Source of the DNA: Plut-88900 sp965116945
GTDB taxonomy: Bacteria > Chloroflexota > Dehalococcoidia > Plut-88900
Direction: 5' to 3'
NCBI GenBank assembly: GCA_965116945.1
Contig: OZ220734.1
Coordinates: 124,001 to 188,000 of the forward strand
Length of the DNA: 64,000 nucleotides
The notes beneath the pieces were generated by a model, which saw only the letters and a list, made by a program, of their open reading frames with translations, was not told where the DNA came from and did not search any database. Of the stretch, positions 49,173 through 59,300 are shown piece after piece; position 1 is the first letter of the stretch; each line of letters opens with the position of its first letter. Both the position numbers and the translations under genes were made by a program.

Positions 49173-51551
49173 TCACTCCGATCCTGCCATCTCGTATGCT
49201 AGGACACCGAACTCGTCGTATTCTTGTTCCTCGTAGTATTGACGCGGCTCCTTGCCTTCCACCGAGAGTTCTTGGAGTCGGTTATCAGATTGCATCCCGC
49301 CTGCTATGAGAGCATCTCTCAGGGCCTCGTCGGAGTCGCCGAGGTTTTTTCCCATCGCCCTGCCGACCATTTCGAGCATTGCTTTGCCTCTACACATGAA
49401 AAATGTTGGGAAATCGTCTTCTTCCAGTATTCGCGTGTCAAGGAGGTGAGTGTATAGAATGTCTTCGAGGTTATTGGCTACGCTTTGGGCTCTAAGCCTT
49501 GGGAGGTAGGAGGAGGGTGCATTGCCACCTATTATCCTGTTGGTAGAGGCGTCCACCAGCGTCCGATTAATGATGGAGTTGTATAGCCTGCTTGGAATGC
49601 GCGAGTCCTTACACCATGGTATGGGGAAAATGTGGTGGATGTCGATGTTCTTGTCCAAACAGTGGACGATGCCGAGCGGTGATCCGCTCATCCAGTCGGA
49701 TGCGCCGTTTTTCATGAGGAGGGCATAGAGCCCCTTGTAGGCTGCGCTGCTCCTTGATCTCAGGTTGATAATCCGCTGCGGGGCGAAGGTTGCTTCCAAA
49801 ACGGTGTTCGGTATGATGCCTTCCCGGACATACCTTGTGACTTCCTGCATGTCCTGTTCAGCCCGGGTTTCTGCATTGCTAGCGTATTGCTCTCCAAAAA
49901 CACCACTCCAGTACCAGCGTTCTAGCCTACTCTTGGCGATTGCTGAGTTGAGCTCTTCCTCCAATTCTACGTGAAGTGCCGCTAGGGGGATTATCTGGGC
50001 TGTGTAGGGCACGTCTTTCTGCTTGAACACATACTGGGTTTGCAAGTATTCGGCTGCTCGAATAAATCCCTGTTCTGTTCTGTCCGACCAGTTTCGGTAA
50101 TCGGCTACTGTCAGGTTCAGAACGTCTCTCCTCTTGCGGCTCACGCTAGGTGCTCGGATTTCCGGTATCCCCGCTGCTATGGCCTGTTTGCGGTCTTCAA
50201 AGGACTTGAGCAGGCTTATAGTCTGCAGGAAGTGGTCTCCTTGAATACCCTGCAGAGTTCCGGCAAATGAGTACATTCTTTCCTTACGGTCTTCCCAGTC
50301 GTCTTTAAGAGAGAATGTCTCGGTATCGCAGGCAAAAGATGCAGCTTTGAGTTCGAAGACGTTAAGTGCGACACCGCTTGTGTTCATCTTTTCGAATACT
50401 GTGCATACTGCTTCCATGGATGTGTCTTGGTCCAGTGCGATCAACGGCAACTGATATTCGTTGAAGTTTCCAATTATCGATTCTTCAAACCGCTTGAAAC
50501 ACCTGAACGGATTTCCGAATGGATGGGGTTCATTGGAGCGTTCCCAGTATTGGATGTACCCGGTGGCCCACTTCAATGGGTCCATTAGTGTCTCGGTCGG
50601 AATCAAGTGATTCTGGTACTCGAAGTGCGATGTGCATAGGTCTTGCACTTCCAGCTCGTGATCGGTAACGCTAGCGGCAAGGAGATTATCGGGCATTGAC
50701 ACCAACAGATCCCCACGGCCTATGTTAGGGTCGATTCCGGCCATTATGTTCATGTAATATCGGAGCTTTATCGGCTGGTTAAGGCTGTCACGAGTATTGA
50801 CGGGTCCCGGGTGCCGAAGGGCCTGATAGAGGGACGTCAGCCTTTGCTGGCCGTCCAGTAGGAACATATCCGGCTTATCGTTTGACCTGATTTCCGCGCC
50901 TTCTATGGGACGCGTCTTGAAAGCGACGTTGCCTCCTGCAGTGAGGCCTAAGATGGCCCCGATGGGAAACATGTTGGATATGCTGACGAGCAGGTCTTTT
51001 ATCCGTTCATCGTCCCATACCCAGCTTCGCTGGAAGTCGGGGAGTTGGATTTTGCCGTTGTCCATGTCGTCAAGCAAGTCTTTGAGTAAAACCGGGTTAG
51101 TCATGAACGTTGCTCTGCTTCGGCCGCCACTCCCTGCATCCATGATATTGATTTTGCTGTCTTGATTAGGCCGTTCGGTTGTTACCGGTCGACTGGAATG
51201 ATCCTCTTTTTCGATATCGAACCGTAAGAGATAGTAGCCACTCTCTGGCATATCTTCGGTTATTACCAGGGGCGAAACCTGTTTCTCTAGTTCGATCGTT
51301 TCGGTTTCGACACCGATCCTTGTCTTGTACCACTCTCCGTTGGGTGCAGTCATCATCAGAGATCGCAGGTCTATGCGTCCCGCTTTGAACTCAATTAATG
51401 CCTCTTCCTCGACGGGAGCTATCTTGTATTCGGAACCTGTTTCGTATTCTCCGTCGTGTACGGCGATATATTTGCGTCCTTGACGGTCCTTTGCTGCAAA
51501 AAGAACATCGCAATCGTAAAACTGAAGCGTCTCTGTGTGAGTCACTATCAT
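49173..51551 (-). CDS. DUF262/DUF1524 (GmrSD-like) protein with an extra N-terminal domain
   Basis: A 792-aa protein. Residues 1-130 form a beta-rich extra domain (FYDCDVLFAAKDRQGRKYIA, VHDGEYETGSEYKIAPVEEE), resembling the DUF6575 type. A DUF262 domain follows (GKIQLPDFQRSWVWDDERIK, MFLLDGQQRLTSLYQALRHP at about residue 232), whose DGQQR motif is the family hallmark and is linked to nucleotide binding in GmrS. The C-terminal DUF1524 domain carries an HNH-like nuclease site (NIDIHHIFPIPWCK near 637, then SIINRTLVD). GmrSD enzymes restrict modified phage DNA; the same is inferred here. Its ATG overlaps the stop of a small partner gene. Confidence 0.85.
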   Translation of the reverse strand: MIVTHTETLQFYDCDVLFAAKDRQGRKYIAVHDGEYETGSEYKIAPVEEEALIEFKAGRIDLRSLMMTAPNGEWYKTRIGVETETIELEKQVSPLVITEDMPESGYYLLRFDIEKEDHSSRPVTTERPNQDSKINIMDAGSGGRSRATFMTNPVLLKDLLDDMDNGKIQLPDFQRSWVWDDERIKDLLVSISNMFPIGAILGLTAGGNVAFKTRPIEGAEIRSNDKPDMFLLDGQQRLTSLYQALRHPGPVNTRDSLNQPIKLRYYMNIMAGIDPNIGRGDLLVSMPDNLLAASVTDHELEVQDLCTSHFEYQNHLIPTETLMDPLKWATGYIQYWERSNEPHPFGNPFRCFKRFEESIIGNFNEYQLPLIALDQDTSMEAVCTVFEKMNTSGVALNVFELKAASFACDTETFSLKDDWEDRKERMYSFAGTLQGIQGDHFLQTISLLKSFEDRKQAIAAGIPEIRAPSVSRKRRDVLNLTVADYRNWSDRTEQGFIRAAEYLQTQYVFKQKDVPYTAQIIPLAALHVELEEELNSAIAKSRLERWYWSGVFGEQYASNAETRAEQDMQEVTRYVREGIIPNTVLEATFAPQRIINLRSRSSAAYKGLYALLMKNGASDWMSGSPLGIVHCLDKNIDIHHIFPIPWCKDSRIPSRLYNSIINRTLVDASTNRIIGGNAPSSYLPRLRAQSVANNLEDILYTHLLDTRILEEDDFPTFFMCRGKAMLEMVGRAMGKNLGDSDEALRDALIAGGMQSDNRLQELSVEGKEPRQYYEEQEYDEFGVLAYEMAGSE

Positions 51552-51934
51552 GGCACTATCCTACAGTTAGCGACCGGATCGAAGTCTTTCATAGGCCACC
51601 ATGTTTGGTGTCCGTCTTCTTCCTCTGGGTTGAGCTTCCCTGCCCCAGGGGTTAAGGTCAGTTCTCCGATGTTCTTCCACCGACCATTTCGGTTCAATGG
51701 TCCCTCGAATAGTGTTTTGGCCGCATCAAGATTGGCAAAAAGGGACACCCCGTTCTGCTCGCATGGTGTCCTCTCTGAGTGGTCGTTAGGGCTTCCCTTC
51801 CTGTGGACATACGAATAAAAGTCTGATTCTTGAGCTTCGTCCCCTTCCACTAGCCTGTACTTTAGAGTCGGATTTTGAATTTCCTGCGCGGTATCGGGTG
51901 GGCATCCCGCCGGAAGTGCCTCTCTAAATTCCAA
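51548..51934 (-). CDS. Small partner gene of the DUF262 protein
   Basis: A 128-aa protein of unknown family, rich in polar and acidic residues (DEAQESDFYSYVHRKGSPND, VSLFANLDAAKTLFEGPLNR, HQTWWPMKDFDPVANC). It ends in an ATGA overlap with the nuclease gene, so the two are translated together. It may form a complex with, or inhibit, its partner. The ATG at 51934 has no strong ribosome site. Confidence 0.65.
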   Translation of the reverse strand: MEFREALPAGCPPDTAQEIQNPTLKYRLVEGDEAQESDFYSYVHRKGSPNDHSERTPCEQNGVSLFANLDAAKTLFEGPLNRNGRWKNIGELTLTPGAGKLNPEEEDGHQTWWPMKDFDPVANCRIVP

Positions 51935-53528
51935 TTATATCTCCAGCGATAATCCTCGGGGCCGAACGGCAGTCTCCGTCCACCTATTCCATAGCGCTTG
52001 GTAAGAAGGGATTTTTGCATCTATTGGCTCCCTGTGCGGGGAGAACTTGGGGCTTTTGCCTAACTCATTGTTGGTGGGATTATTTCTGCAGGACTAGAGA
52101 CCGTCAAATCCCTCGGCGAGTTGATAGCCCCGGTTACCTTTCCTTGTAGCAGTAGCGTCCCGGTCCTAGTGTATTACAGACTAACATCCGCCGCTGATTC
52201 TTTGGCAGTCAGATATGAGTGTGCAGTGGTCATTGCGAGGCTACTCCATAGTGATGACGAAATTTACTGTATCAGGTGTTACCTACTTAAGGCAATGAAG
52301 TCTGAATGGCTTGGGTTAGTCTTCTCGAGAATTGCAGCGCTAAGGCAACCGGCCGATTATATCGTGGGAAGTCCTACATTAGAAATCGACACCCCGACTT
52401 CTACACCCTCCATGCCAATCGCTATTGGAAGGTGAATCCAGGTCTCGGCGGGCTTTATGCGTTGAGGTCTAAAGCGATGCTCGCCCAGTTGAATACTTAC
52501 AATCTAGCGACTTGCTTTTGGACTGCGGTGCAGGTCACCCTTCTGGTAGATAGGGCTTACCTCCTGCCATATTCTGTAACGATTTGAGTTGGTTCTTGCG
52601 AGTCGTGGTTCTTCCTCAGCAAAACTGCCAGTTTGACTCAGCCTCCTATCGTTTGGTAGAGCATTCGATTCCACGACTCAGTGAACCTGCGAAGTGAGGT
52701 CAGACTGGAAGACAGCACTGGTCTACCTACAAGTCCGAACCTTCAGACCCGACTAGTATTCTCCTAAATTTCGATACGTCCGGTCACGTGGGCTTCTCCC
52801 TGCCAAGAGTCCACAATGCAATACGACACAGTTCCCCTAGTCTCATGCGAACCGGTCAGACTCCTTAGTTGATTGTGGTGGCGTTGCCTAGAGAGAAACC
52901 TCCCAACGAAAAGTTCGCAGTACAGTACGCGGTGGCCCGGTTGCTCGGACCAGATTGTGTACATTGCCTCCCAGATTATGTTGCAATCCACTCTTCCGAA
53001 TGTGGGTCATAGGCGTTGACCCATTTTGGCCGTAGATCAGGACGATCGGTTCCCCTATTTCGCACGGACTCCGATTTTCAGCGGGGCGCTGAAAGAAATT
53101 CCCCCTTTGCAACCCCATCAAGTAGAGAGGGGGGATGTCCCATCCCCCCTCTTCCCCTCCCCGTACATAAGATTTATATAAAAGAATCAGGCCATTGTCA
53201 TGCCCTCAGGGGATCGACTTGAGAGGTCTGCGAAATGGAGACGTGAAGTTTAGACGGGAGAAAGGCGGGAAGGAGAGAGATATCGGAGGCAGCTGGAGTG
53301 GCCCGACAAGCAGAACGCGGCCTGAAGGGAGAGAGCGCCATTCCAGCGAAGTCTGTACGAAGGGAAATGCCAATGCCGTTGCAAAACCCTACTATGCAAC
53401 AGAACCATTTTATCAAGTCTGGTGGGCCTATTTTGACGATAGACAGAACCGTCTTCGAGTTGTGGCTGGGCGGACTGTAGCCGCTATGCAGTCTACAGGG
53501 AAAGCGCGTTCTCCGTGTTCGGAGTCCC
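51935..53528. other. Gene-poor stretch of 1.6 kb at the right end of the island
   Basis: Open frames occur (for example plus 52121-52435) but none has a recognisable motif or ribosome site. A perfect hairpin lies at 53126-53152: AGAGGGGGGATG pairs with CATCCCCCCTCT. The sequence is AT-richer than what follows. It may contain eroded genes. Confidence 0.4.
53126..53152. terminator. Perfect 12-bp hairpin near the island end
   Basis: AGAGGGGGGATG (53126-53137) and CATCCCCCCTCT (53141-53152) are exactly complementary with a three-base loop. It may act as a terminator; the next gene, on the minus strand, ends at 53529, 377 bp away. No T-run. Confidence 0.4.
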
Positions 53529-55901
53529 CTACGATTCCTCAGTTTCCACCGTCTCGCCCTTGGGCATCCGGTAGCCGACGCCGCGCTCGGCGAATATGTA
53601 GGTGGGGGTTTCGGCGTCATCGCCCAGCTTCTGGCGCATGTGTTTCACGTGGGAGCGCAGCACCCGCATGTTCCCCGGCTTGCCCGGACTCCACGCCCTC
53701 CTCAGCAGCCGGTCGTGGGGCACCACCTGCCCGGCCTCCATGGAGAGCGCCGCCAGCAGGTCGAACTCGGTGGGCGTCACCTGCACTGGTCGCCCCGATA
53801 CCATCACCCTGCGTGCGCCGTAGTCGATGCGCAGATCGCCCAGCACGAAGGGCTCCTCCGGGGCCGGGAGGCCGGGTTCCCCGAACCGGCGCAGGGCCGC
53901 CCTCACCCTGGCCACCAGCTCCGTCGGCGAGAAGGGCTTGACGATGTAGTCCGTCGCCCCCTTCTCCAGCGCCCTGGCCACCACCTCGTCCCTGCCCTGC
54001 ACCGACAGGAAGATGACCGGGATGCGGGAGATGGCCAGGATGTCCCCCATCAGCTCCTCCCCGTCGCGCTCCGGCAGCATCAGGTCCAGCAGCGCCAGGC
54101 GGGGGCTGTGCTCGCCCATCAGCGCCAGCGCCTCCTCCGGGTCCGCCGTCACCACCGAGCGGAAGCCCGCCGTCGAGAGGACGTCCCTCACGGAGCGGAG
54201 CACCTGCGGGTCGTCGTCCACCACCAGCACTGTTCCGGCGTGCTGCCCGCCGTCCTGGGAGCGGGCGCGGCCACGGGCCGGTTCGGGCTCCTGCACGGCC
54301 GGCAGGGTGAAGACGAACCGCGCCCCCAGACCAGGCCCGTCGCTCTCGGCGTGGATGCGGCCCCCGTGGGCCTCCACTATCCCCTTGCAGATGGCGAGGC
54401 CCAGGCCGGTATCGCCCGCCTGCTCCTCGGACTGCACCCTGGAGAACTTGCGGAACAGCTGCGGCAGGTCGTCGGCGGGTATCCCCCGCCCCTCGTCGGC
54501 CACCGACACCTCGACGTGACCGCCCTCCTCCCGCACGGCGGCCACCCGGATGACGGACGACTCCGGGGAGTTCCTGGCCGCGTTGGACAGCAGGTTGCCG
54601 ATGACCTGGGCGATGCGCCGCCGGTCGGCCATCACCAGGGGCAGGTCCTTCCCCACGTAGATCTCCAGGGTGTTCCTGCCCCCTGCGCTGGTGAAAGCGT
54701 TGCGGGCACGGTCCACCAGCACGGCCACCTCAGCCGGTTCCGGGTCCACCGGCAGCGCGCCCGTCTCGATGCGGGCCACGTCCAGCAGATCGCCGATCTG
54801 GGTGCGCATGCTGCCCACCTGGTCGAGGATGATGCGCAGGAACTGGCGCATCTCGGGGTCGAGGTCCGGCGCCGACTCCATCATCGCCATCACCGAGCCC
54901 CAGATGGAGGTCAGCGGCATCCGCAGCTCGTGGCTCACCATCCCCAGGAACTCCGCCCGCAGCCGCTCCTGCTCCTCCACCGCCGTCATGTCCTGCATCG
55001 TGACCACCACCGACTCCACCTCCCCGTCATCCGAGCGGATGGGCGTGGCGTTGAGCAGCACGGTCACGCTCCGCCCGTCGGGGACGCCCATGACGATCTC
55101 CTCGGCCCGCACCGTCTTGGCATCGCCCAGGACACGGGCCAGGGGAAACTCCCGCAGCGAGACCTCGCTCCCGTCGGCGCGGCGCACGGTCAGCAGCCCC
55201 AGCAGGTCCTGCGGCGTCTGGCCGGAGTCCCGCAGCCCTTCGACGATCCTGCGGGCCTCCGGGTTGAAGGACGCCCCTGTCCCCGTCCTAATGTCGAAGA
55301 CGACCACGCCCACCGGCGTGGTGTCGATGAGCGTTTGAAGGCCCGCCCTCGCCCGCTGCTCCTCCCGGTGCCGCCGGGCGTTGGCGATGACCAGCGCCGC
55401 CTGGGAGGCGAACATCACCAGCGTCTCCTCGTCCTCCCGCGTGAACTCCCGGCCCGGCTCGCCGTGCCCCACGTACAGGTGGCCGGCACGCAGGCCCTGG
55501 TGGAGCAGGGGCGCCGCCATGAACGCCGTGAGCTTCACCGGCGAGCGGAACTCCCCGAAGCCGATGGACGCGGTGAACTCCTCCAGGTGGCCTATTCTCA
55601 GCGGCCCCGGCACGGCGTTCAGGTACCCGAACAGCTTCTCCCCCTCGGGGGCCTGCCACAACCGCTCCACGTCGGCGGGGTCGAAGCCCAGCACCAGGTG
55701 GTCGTCCACCGCGCCCGAATCGTCCAGGGTGATGATGGCGGCGTAGGGCGCGTGCGTCAGGGAGCGGGCGGACTCCATCACGGCCTGGAGCGCCGCGTCC
55801 ACGTCCAGGCTCTCGTTGATGCGCAGGCTGGCCGCGCTCAGGAGTGAGAGGCGGCCCGACGAGGGCTCCGTACTCCGTGGTTGCCGGTCGGCGTTCTCCA
55901 A
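53529..55901 (-). CDS. Soluble sensor kinase fused to an OmpR-type response regulator
   Basis: A 790-aa protein in the order GAF (about 30-180), PAS (about 185-310), HisKA with the phospho-acceptor His324 in MVSHELRMPLTSIWG, HATPase (NLLSNAARNSPES, VADEGRGIP, GDTGLGLAI), receiver with Asp606 in LLDLMLPERDG and Lys in DYIVKPFSP, and an OmpR-type winged helix (TPTEFDLLAALSMEAGQVVP to YIFAERGVGYRMPKG). No membrane span, so it senses an internal signal. Fusion of kinase and DNA-binding regulator in one chain is uncommon. The start is TTG at 55901, chosen because AAGGAGG lies six bases upstream; an ATG at 55973 lacks one. Divergent from the giant secreted protein, which it may control. Confidence 0.88.
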   Translation of the reverse strand: MENADRQPRSTEPSSGRLSLLSAASLRINESLDVDAALQAVMESARSLTHAPYAAIITLDDSGAVDDHLVLGFDPADVERLWQAPEGEKLFGYLNAVPGPLRIGHLEEFTASIGFGEFRSPVKLTAFMAAPLLHQGLRAGHLYVGHGEPGREFTREDEETLVMFASQAALVIANARRHREEQRARAGLQTLIDTTPVGVVVFDIRTGTGASFNPEARRIVEGLRDSGQTPQDLLGLLTVRRADGSEVSLREFPLARVLGDAKTVRAEEIVMGVPDGRSVTVLLNATPIRSDDGEVESVVVTMQDMTAVEEQERLRAEFLGMVSHELRMPLTSIWGSVMAMMESAPDLDPEMRQFLRIILDQVGSMRTQIGDLLDVARIETGALPVDPEPAEVAVLVDRARNAFTSAGGRNTLEIYVGKDLPLVMADRRRIAQVIGNLLSNAARNSPESSVIRVAAVREEGGHVEVSVADEGRGIPADDLPQLFRKFSRVQSEEQAGDTGLGLAICKGIVEAHGGRIHAESDGPGLGARFVFTLPAVQEPEPARGRARSQDGGQHAGTVLVVDDDPQVLRSVRDVLSTAGFRSVVTADPEEALALMGEHSPRLALLDLMLPERDGEELMGDILAISRIPVIFLSVQGRDEVVARALEKGATDYIVKPFSPTELVARVRAALRRFGEPGLPAPEEPFVLGDLRIDYGARRVMVSGRPVQVTPTEFDLLAALSMEAGQVVPHDRLLRRAWSPGKPGNMRVLRSHVKHMRQKLGDDAETPTYIFAERGVGYRMPKGETVETEES

Positions 55902-56316
55902 CTTTCGCCTCCTTGAAGCGGGCCTGTTTGGGGCAATTCTAGCAAAATACCCCGAAATACACCATAAGTACATCGAGATTGGGCATCGAATACACCCCTA
56001 ATACATGCACGAATCCCTACACTGGTTTGCTGGGTGTATGTGGAACTTTTCCGACCAGCCACCGCGCCCGCGGTCTCGAAGACTATTGAATGGGTTACCT
56101 ATTGGGCAATGACCGATGGACGAATGGATGGAAGGTAGCCCGGCGGCCCTGCCGCAGCCATACCACGTGAACTGGGGGGACTGATTACATGAGCCTTTCC
56201 GACGGCTTCTCCGCAACCCTGTCCGCGCCGCGCCGCCTGTTCAGGGCGGCCATGCCCGTTACCCCCCCCCGAACAGACGTGCTAGCCGTCTCCCCCACGC
56301 GGCGGGGAGGCCCGGC
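55902..56316. other. Divergent intergenic region
   Basis: 415 bp between the kinase-regulator gene and the giant gene. It has an AT-rich patch (about 55935-56010) with TACACC and TACATC segments repeated (AATACACCATAAG, GAATACACCCC), which could hold operators or a promoter. No gene is seen. Confidence 0.35.
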
Positions 56317-59300
56317 ATGAGGCTGCCCGCCCTCCCCCGACGCTTCCCCCTCCTCCTCCTGGCCGCCGCCCTGGCCCTGCTGCTGGCGCTGCCCGCCGTC
56401 CACGACGCGCCCACCGCCTCCGCCAGCCATACCGACACCGTCTGGTCCGCCACGCTGACCCTGCAGGACCTTTCTCAGGTCCCCTTGTCCGGACTCGGCT
56501 GCGCAACCGTGACTAGCGGCGCCGCCGCCTATGCCTGCTCGAACGAGAGCGTGCTCACGGACGATGACTTCACGTTCCTCGGAGAGGACTGGGTCTTCAC
56601 TCAAATCGCATACCAGACAGATGCCGTGTTACTGGAGTTCACCGAGAATGCGACGGCTGACCTGGGTCGCCTGACCCTGCACGTCGGCAGCCAGCAGATT
56701 CCCCTTGCCGAGCACCTCATCCTGGGAACCTTCATCATCGATGGCACCTTCCCGGCCCTGAACGCGGGCGACACGCTGGACCTCAAGCTGACCTTCGAGC
56801 CGGACCACGCCGGGGACCTGGACCCCGACTTCGGCATCGGCGGTAAGGTGACCACCGCCTTCGACACCGTGAAGGGCGAGATATTCGACGTGGCCGAGCA
56901 GTCCGACGGCAAGATCGTCGCCGTCGGATACGTGGACGACGAACTCAACACCTTGGTCGCGAACGACTTCGCCGTGGCCCGCTTCAACCCCGACGGCTCC
57001 CTGGACAACACCTTCGGCAACGGCGGCTGGGTGACCACCGACTTTCCCCATGGGGGCAGCAAAGCAAAGAACGAGGCCCGGGCGGTGGCGGTCCAGTCCG
57101 ACGGCAAGATCGTCGTCGCCGGGTTCACCTCTGGAAGCGGCGGCAACCAGGACTTCGCCCTGGTCCGCTACACCAGCACCGGCACCCTGGACGGCAACTT
57201 CGGCAGCTTCGGCAAGGTGACCACCTCCATCGGCAGCAGCCACGACGTCGCCACCGCGCTCGCCCTCCAGTCCGACGGCAAGATCGTCGCGGCCGGCTAC
57301 GCGACCTGGGCCGACAGGAACTTCGCCGCCGTCCGCTACAACGCCGACGGCACGCTGGACACCACCTTCGACACCGATGGCAAGAAGTCCATAGACGTGG
57401 CGGGCGCGGGCCACGACGACGCGGCCAACGCCGTGGCCATAGACGGGTCCAACAGGATCGTCCTGGCCGGCTACGCCAACAACGGGACCAACGACGACTT
57501 CGCCGTGCTGCGCCTCACCACCGCCGGGGCGGCGGACACCTCCTTCAGCAGCAACGGCCAGGAAATCACCCCCATCGGCAGCGCCAACGACCGCGCCAAC
57601 GGGCTCGTCCTCCAGTCCGACGGCAAGATCGTCGTGGCCGGCTACAGTCTCGGAGCCACCCACGATGCGGTCGCCGTCGCCCGCTACACCACCGCCGGCT
57701 ACCTGGACACCTCGTTCAGCACCGACGGCAAGGTGACCACCTCCATCGGTCCCGCCACCGACCGCGCCAACGCGGTCGCGCTGGACGGCGACGGCAAGAT
57801 CGTCGTCGCGGGGTACAGCTTCTCCGGCGGCGAAGACTTCGCCGTCGCCCGCTACACCACCGCCGGAGCCCTGGACACCGCGTTCAGCTCCAACTCCAAC
57901 GGCCACGTGACCACCGACTTCGTCAACGCCTCGGACGTGGCCCGCGCCGTGGCCGTGCTGAGCGACGGCACCATCCTCGCCGCCGGCTACGCCAACAACG
58001 GGTCGGTCAACGAGTTCGCCCTGGCCCGCTACACCAGCATCGGGATCCCGCACGACGACTTCGGCATCGGCGGCAAGGTCACCGCCAGCTTCGGCGGCAA
58101 CGCCGACTGGGCCTACGCCGTGGCGGTGCAGTCCGACGGCAAGATCGTCGTCGCCGGCGAAGCCAGCAACATTGCCCACCTGACTCGCTACAACCCCGAC
58201 GGCTCCCTGGACGCCGGCTTCGGCACCGGCGGCCGGCAGAGTAGTGGCCTCTCCGGGAGCCACGCCCACGCGGTGGCGGTGCAGCCCGACGGCAAGATTC
58301 TCGTCGCCGGCTACGCCTTCGACGGCTTGTCCAGTTTCACCGACGACTTCCTCCTGGCGCGCTTCACCGCCGCCGGGGCGCTGGACACCACCTTCGGCAC
58401 CGGCGGCAAGGTCCTCACCCACTTCGGCTCCGGCGACGACCGCGCCCATGCGATGGCGCTCCTGTCGGACGGGAAGATTCTCGTTGCCGGGTACGCCAGC
58501 AACGGCACGGACGATGACTTCGCCCTGGCCCGCTACACCAGCGCCGGGGCGCTGGACACCACCTTCGGCACCGGCGGCAAGAGGGTCACCGACTTCCACG
58601 GCAACGACGACCAAGCCCACGCCATGGCCGTCCAGTCCGACGGCAAGATCGTGCTGGCCGGGTACGCCAACAGCAGCACGGGCGAGGAATTCGCCCTGGC
58701 CCGCTACACCGCCGCCGGCGACCTCGACACCGACTTCGGCGCCGCCGGCACGGTCACAAAGAGCTTCTCCGCACAGATATATGATCGAGCCCAGGCGGTG
58801 GCGGTGGACGGCGACGGCCGCATCGTGGCCGCCGGAATTGTCGGCAATGATTCCAGCGGCCCGTTCCTCCTGGCGCGCTTCGGCAGCGACGGCGCCCCGG
58901 ACGGCGACTTCGGCGCCGGCGGCCGGGTCACCACCGACTTCGGCGGCGCCACCCTCAACCGAGCGAGGTCGATGGCGCTGCTGGCCGACGGCAAGATCCT
59001 GGTGGCCGGGGAATCCGGCACCTCGTCCGTCGCCCGGTTCAGCCTGGCCCGCTACCGCGCCAACGGCACGCTGGACACGGGCTTCGGCGCCGCCGGCAAC
59101 GGCAAGGTGACCACCCCCTTCGGCCCCCATTTCGACGCGGCCAGCGCCATGGCCCTCCAGACCGACGGCAAGATCGTGCTGGCCGGGCAGGCCAGGATCG
59201 GCGGAAGCCAGCCGAAGTTCCGGGACTTCGCCGTGGCCCGCTACCTGGGGCAGGGGACCTACTCCACCGACGCGACGCTGAGCGCGCTGGAGGTCACCCC

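Larger units (their letters stand above)
38929..53500. mobile_element. Probable genomic island next to tRNA-Gly
   Basis: From the tRNA onward, housekeeping genes stop. The stretch holds an integrase, an XRE regulator, decaying short ORFs, an IS481-type element, a TIR/ATPase-methyltransferase cassette, an NYN remnant and a DUF262 nuclease pair. Base composition is lower in GC than both flanks and gene density is low. I could not find a second copy of the tRNA 3' end, so the right limit is set only by the change of composition near 53.5 kb. Confidence 0.45.

Noticed and set aside
52121..52587. Two overlapping plus-strand frames after the DUF262 cassette
   Set aside because: No motif, no ribosome site, and the frames overlap each other; they are more likely chance or eroded sequence.
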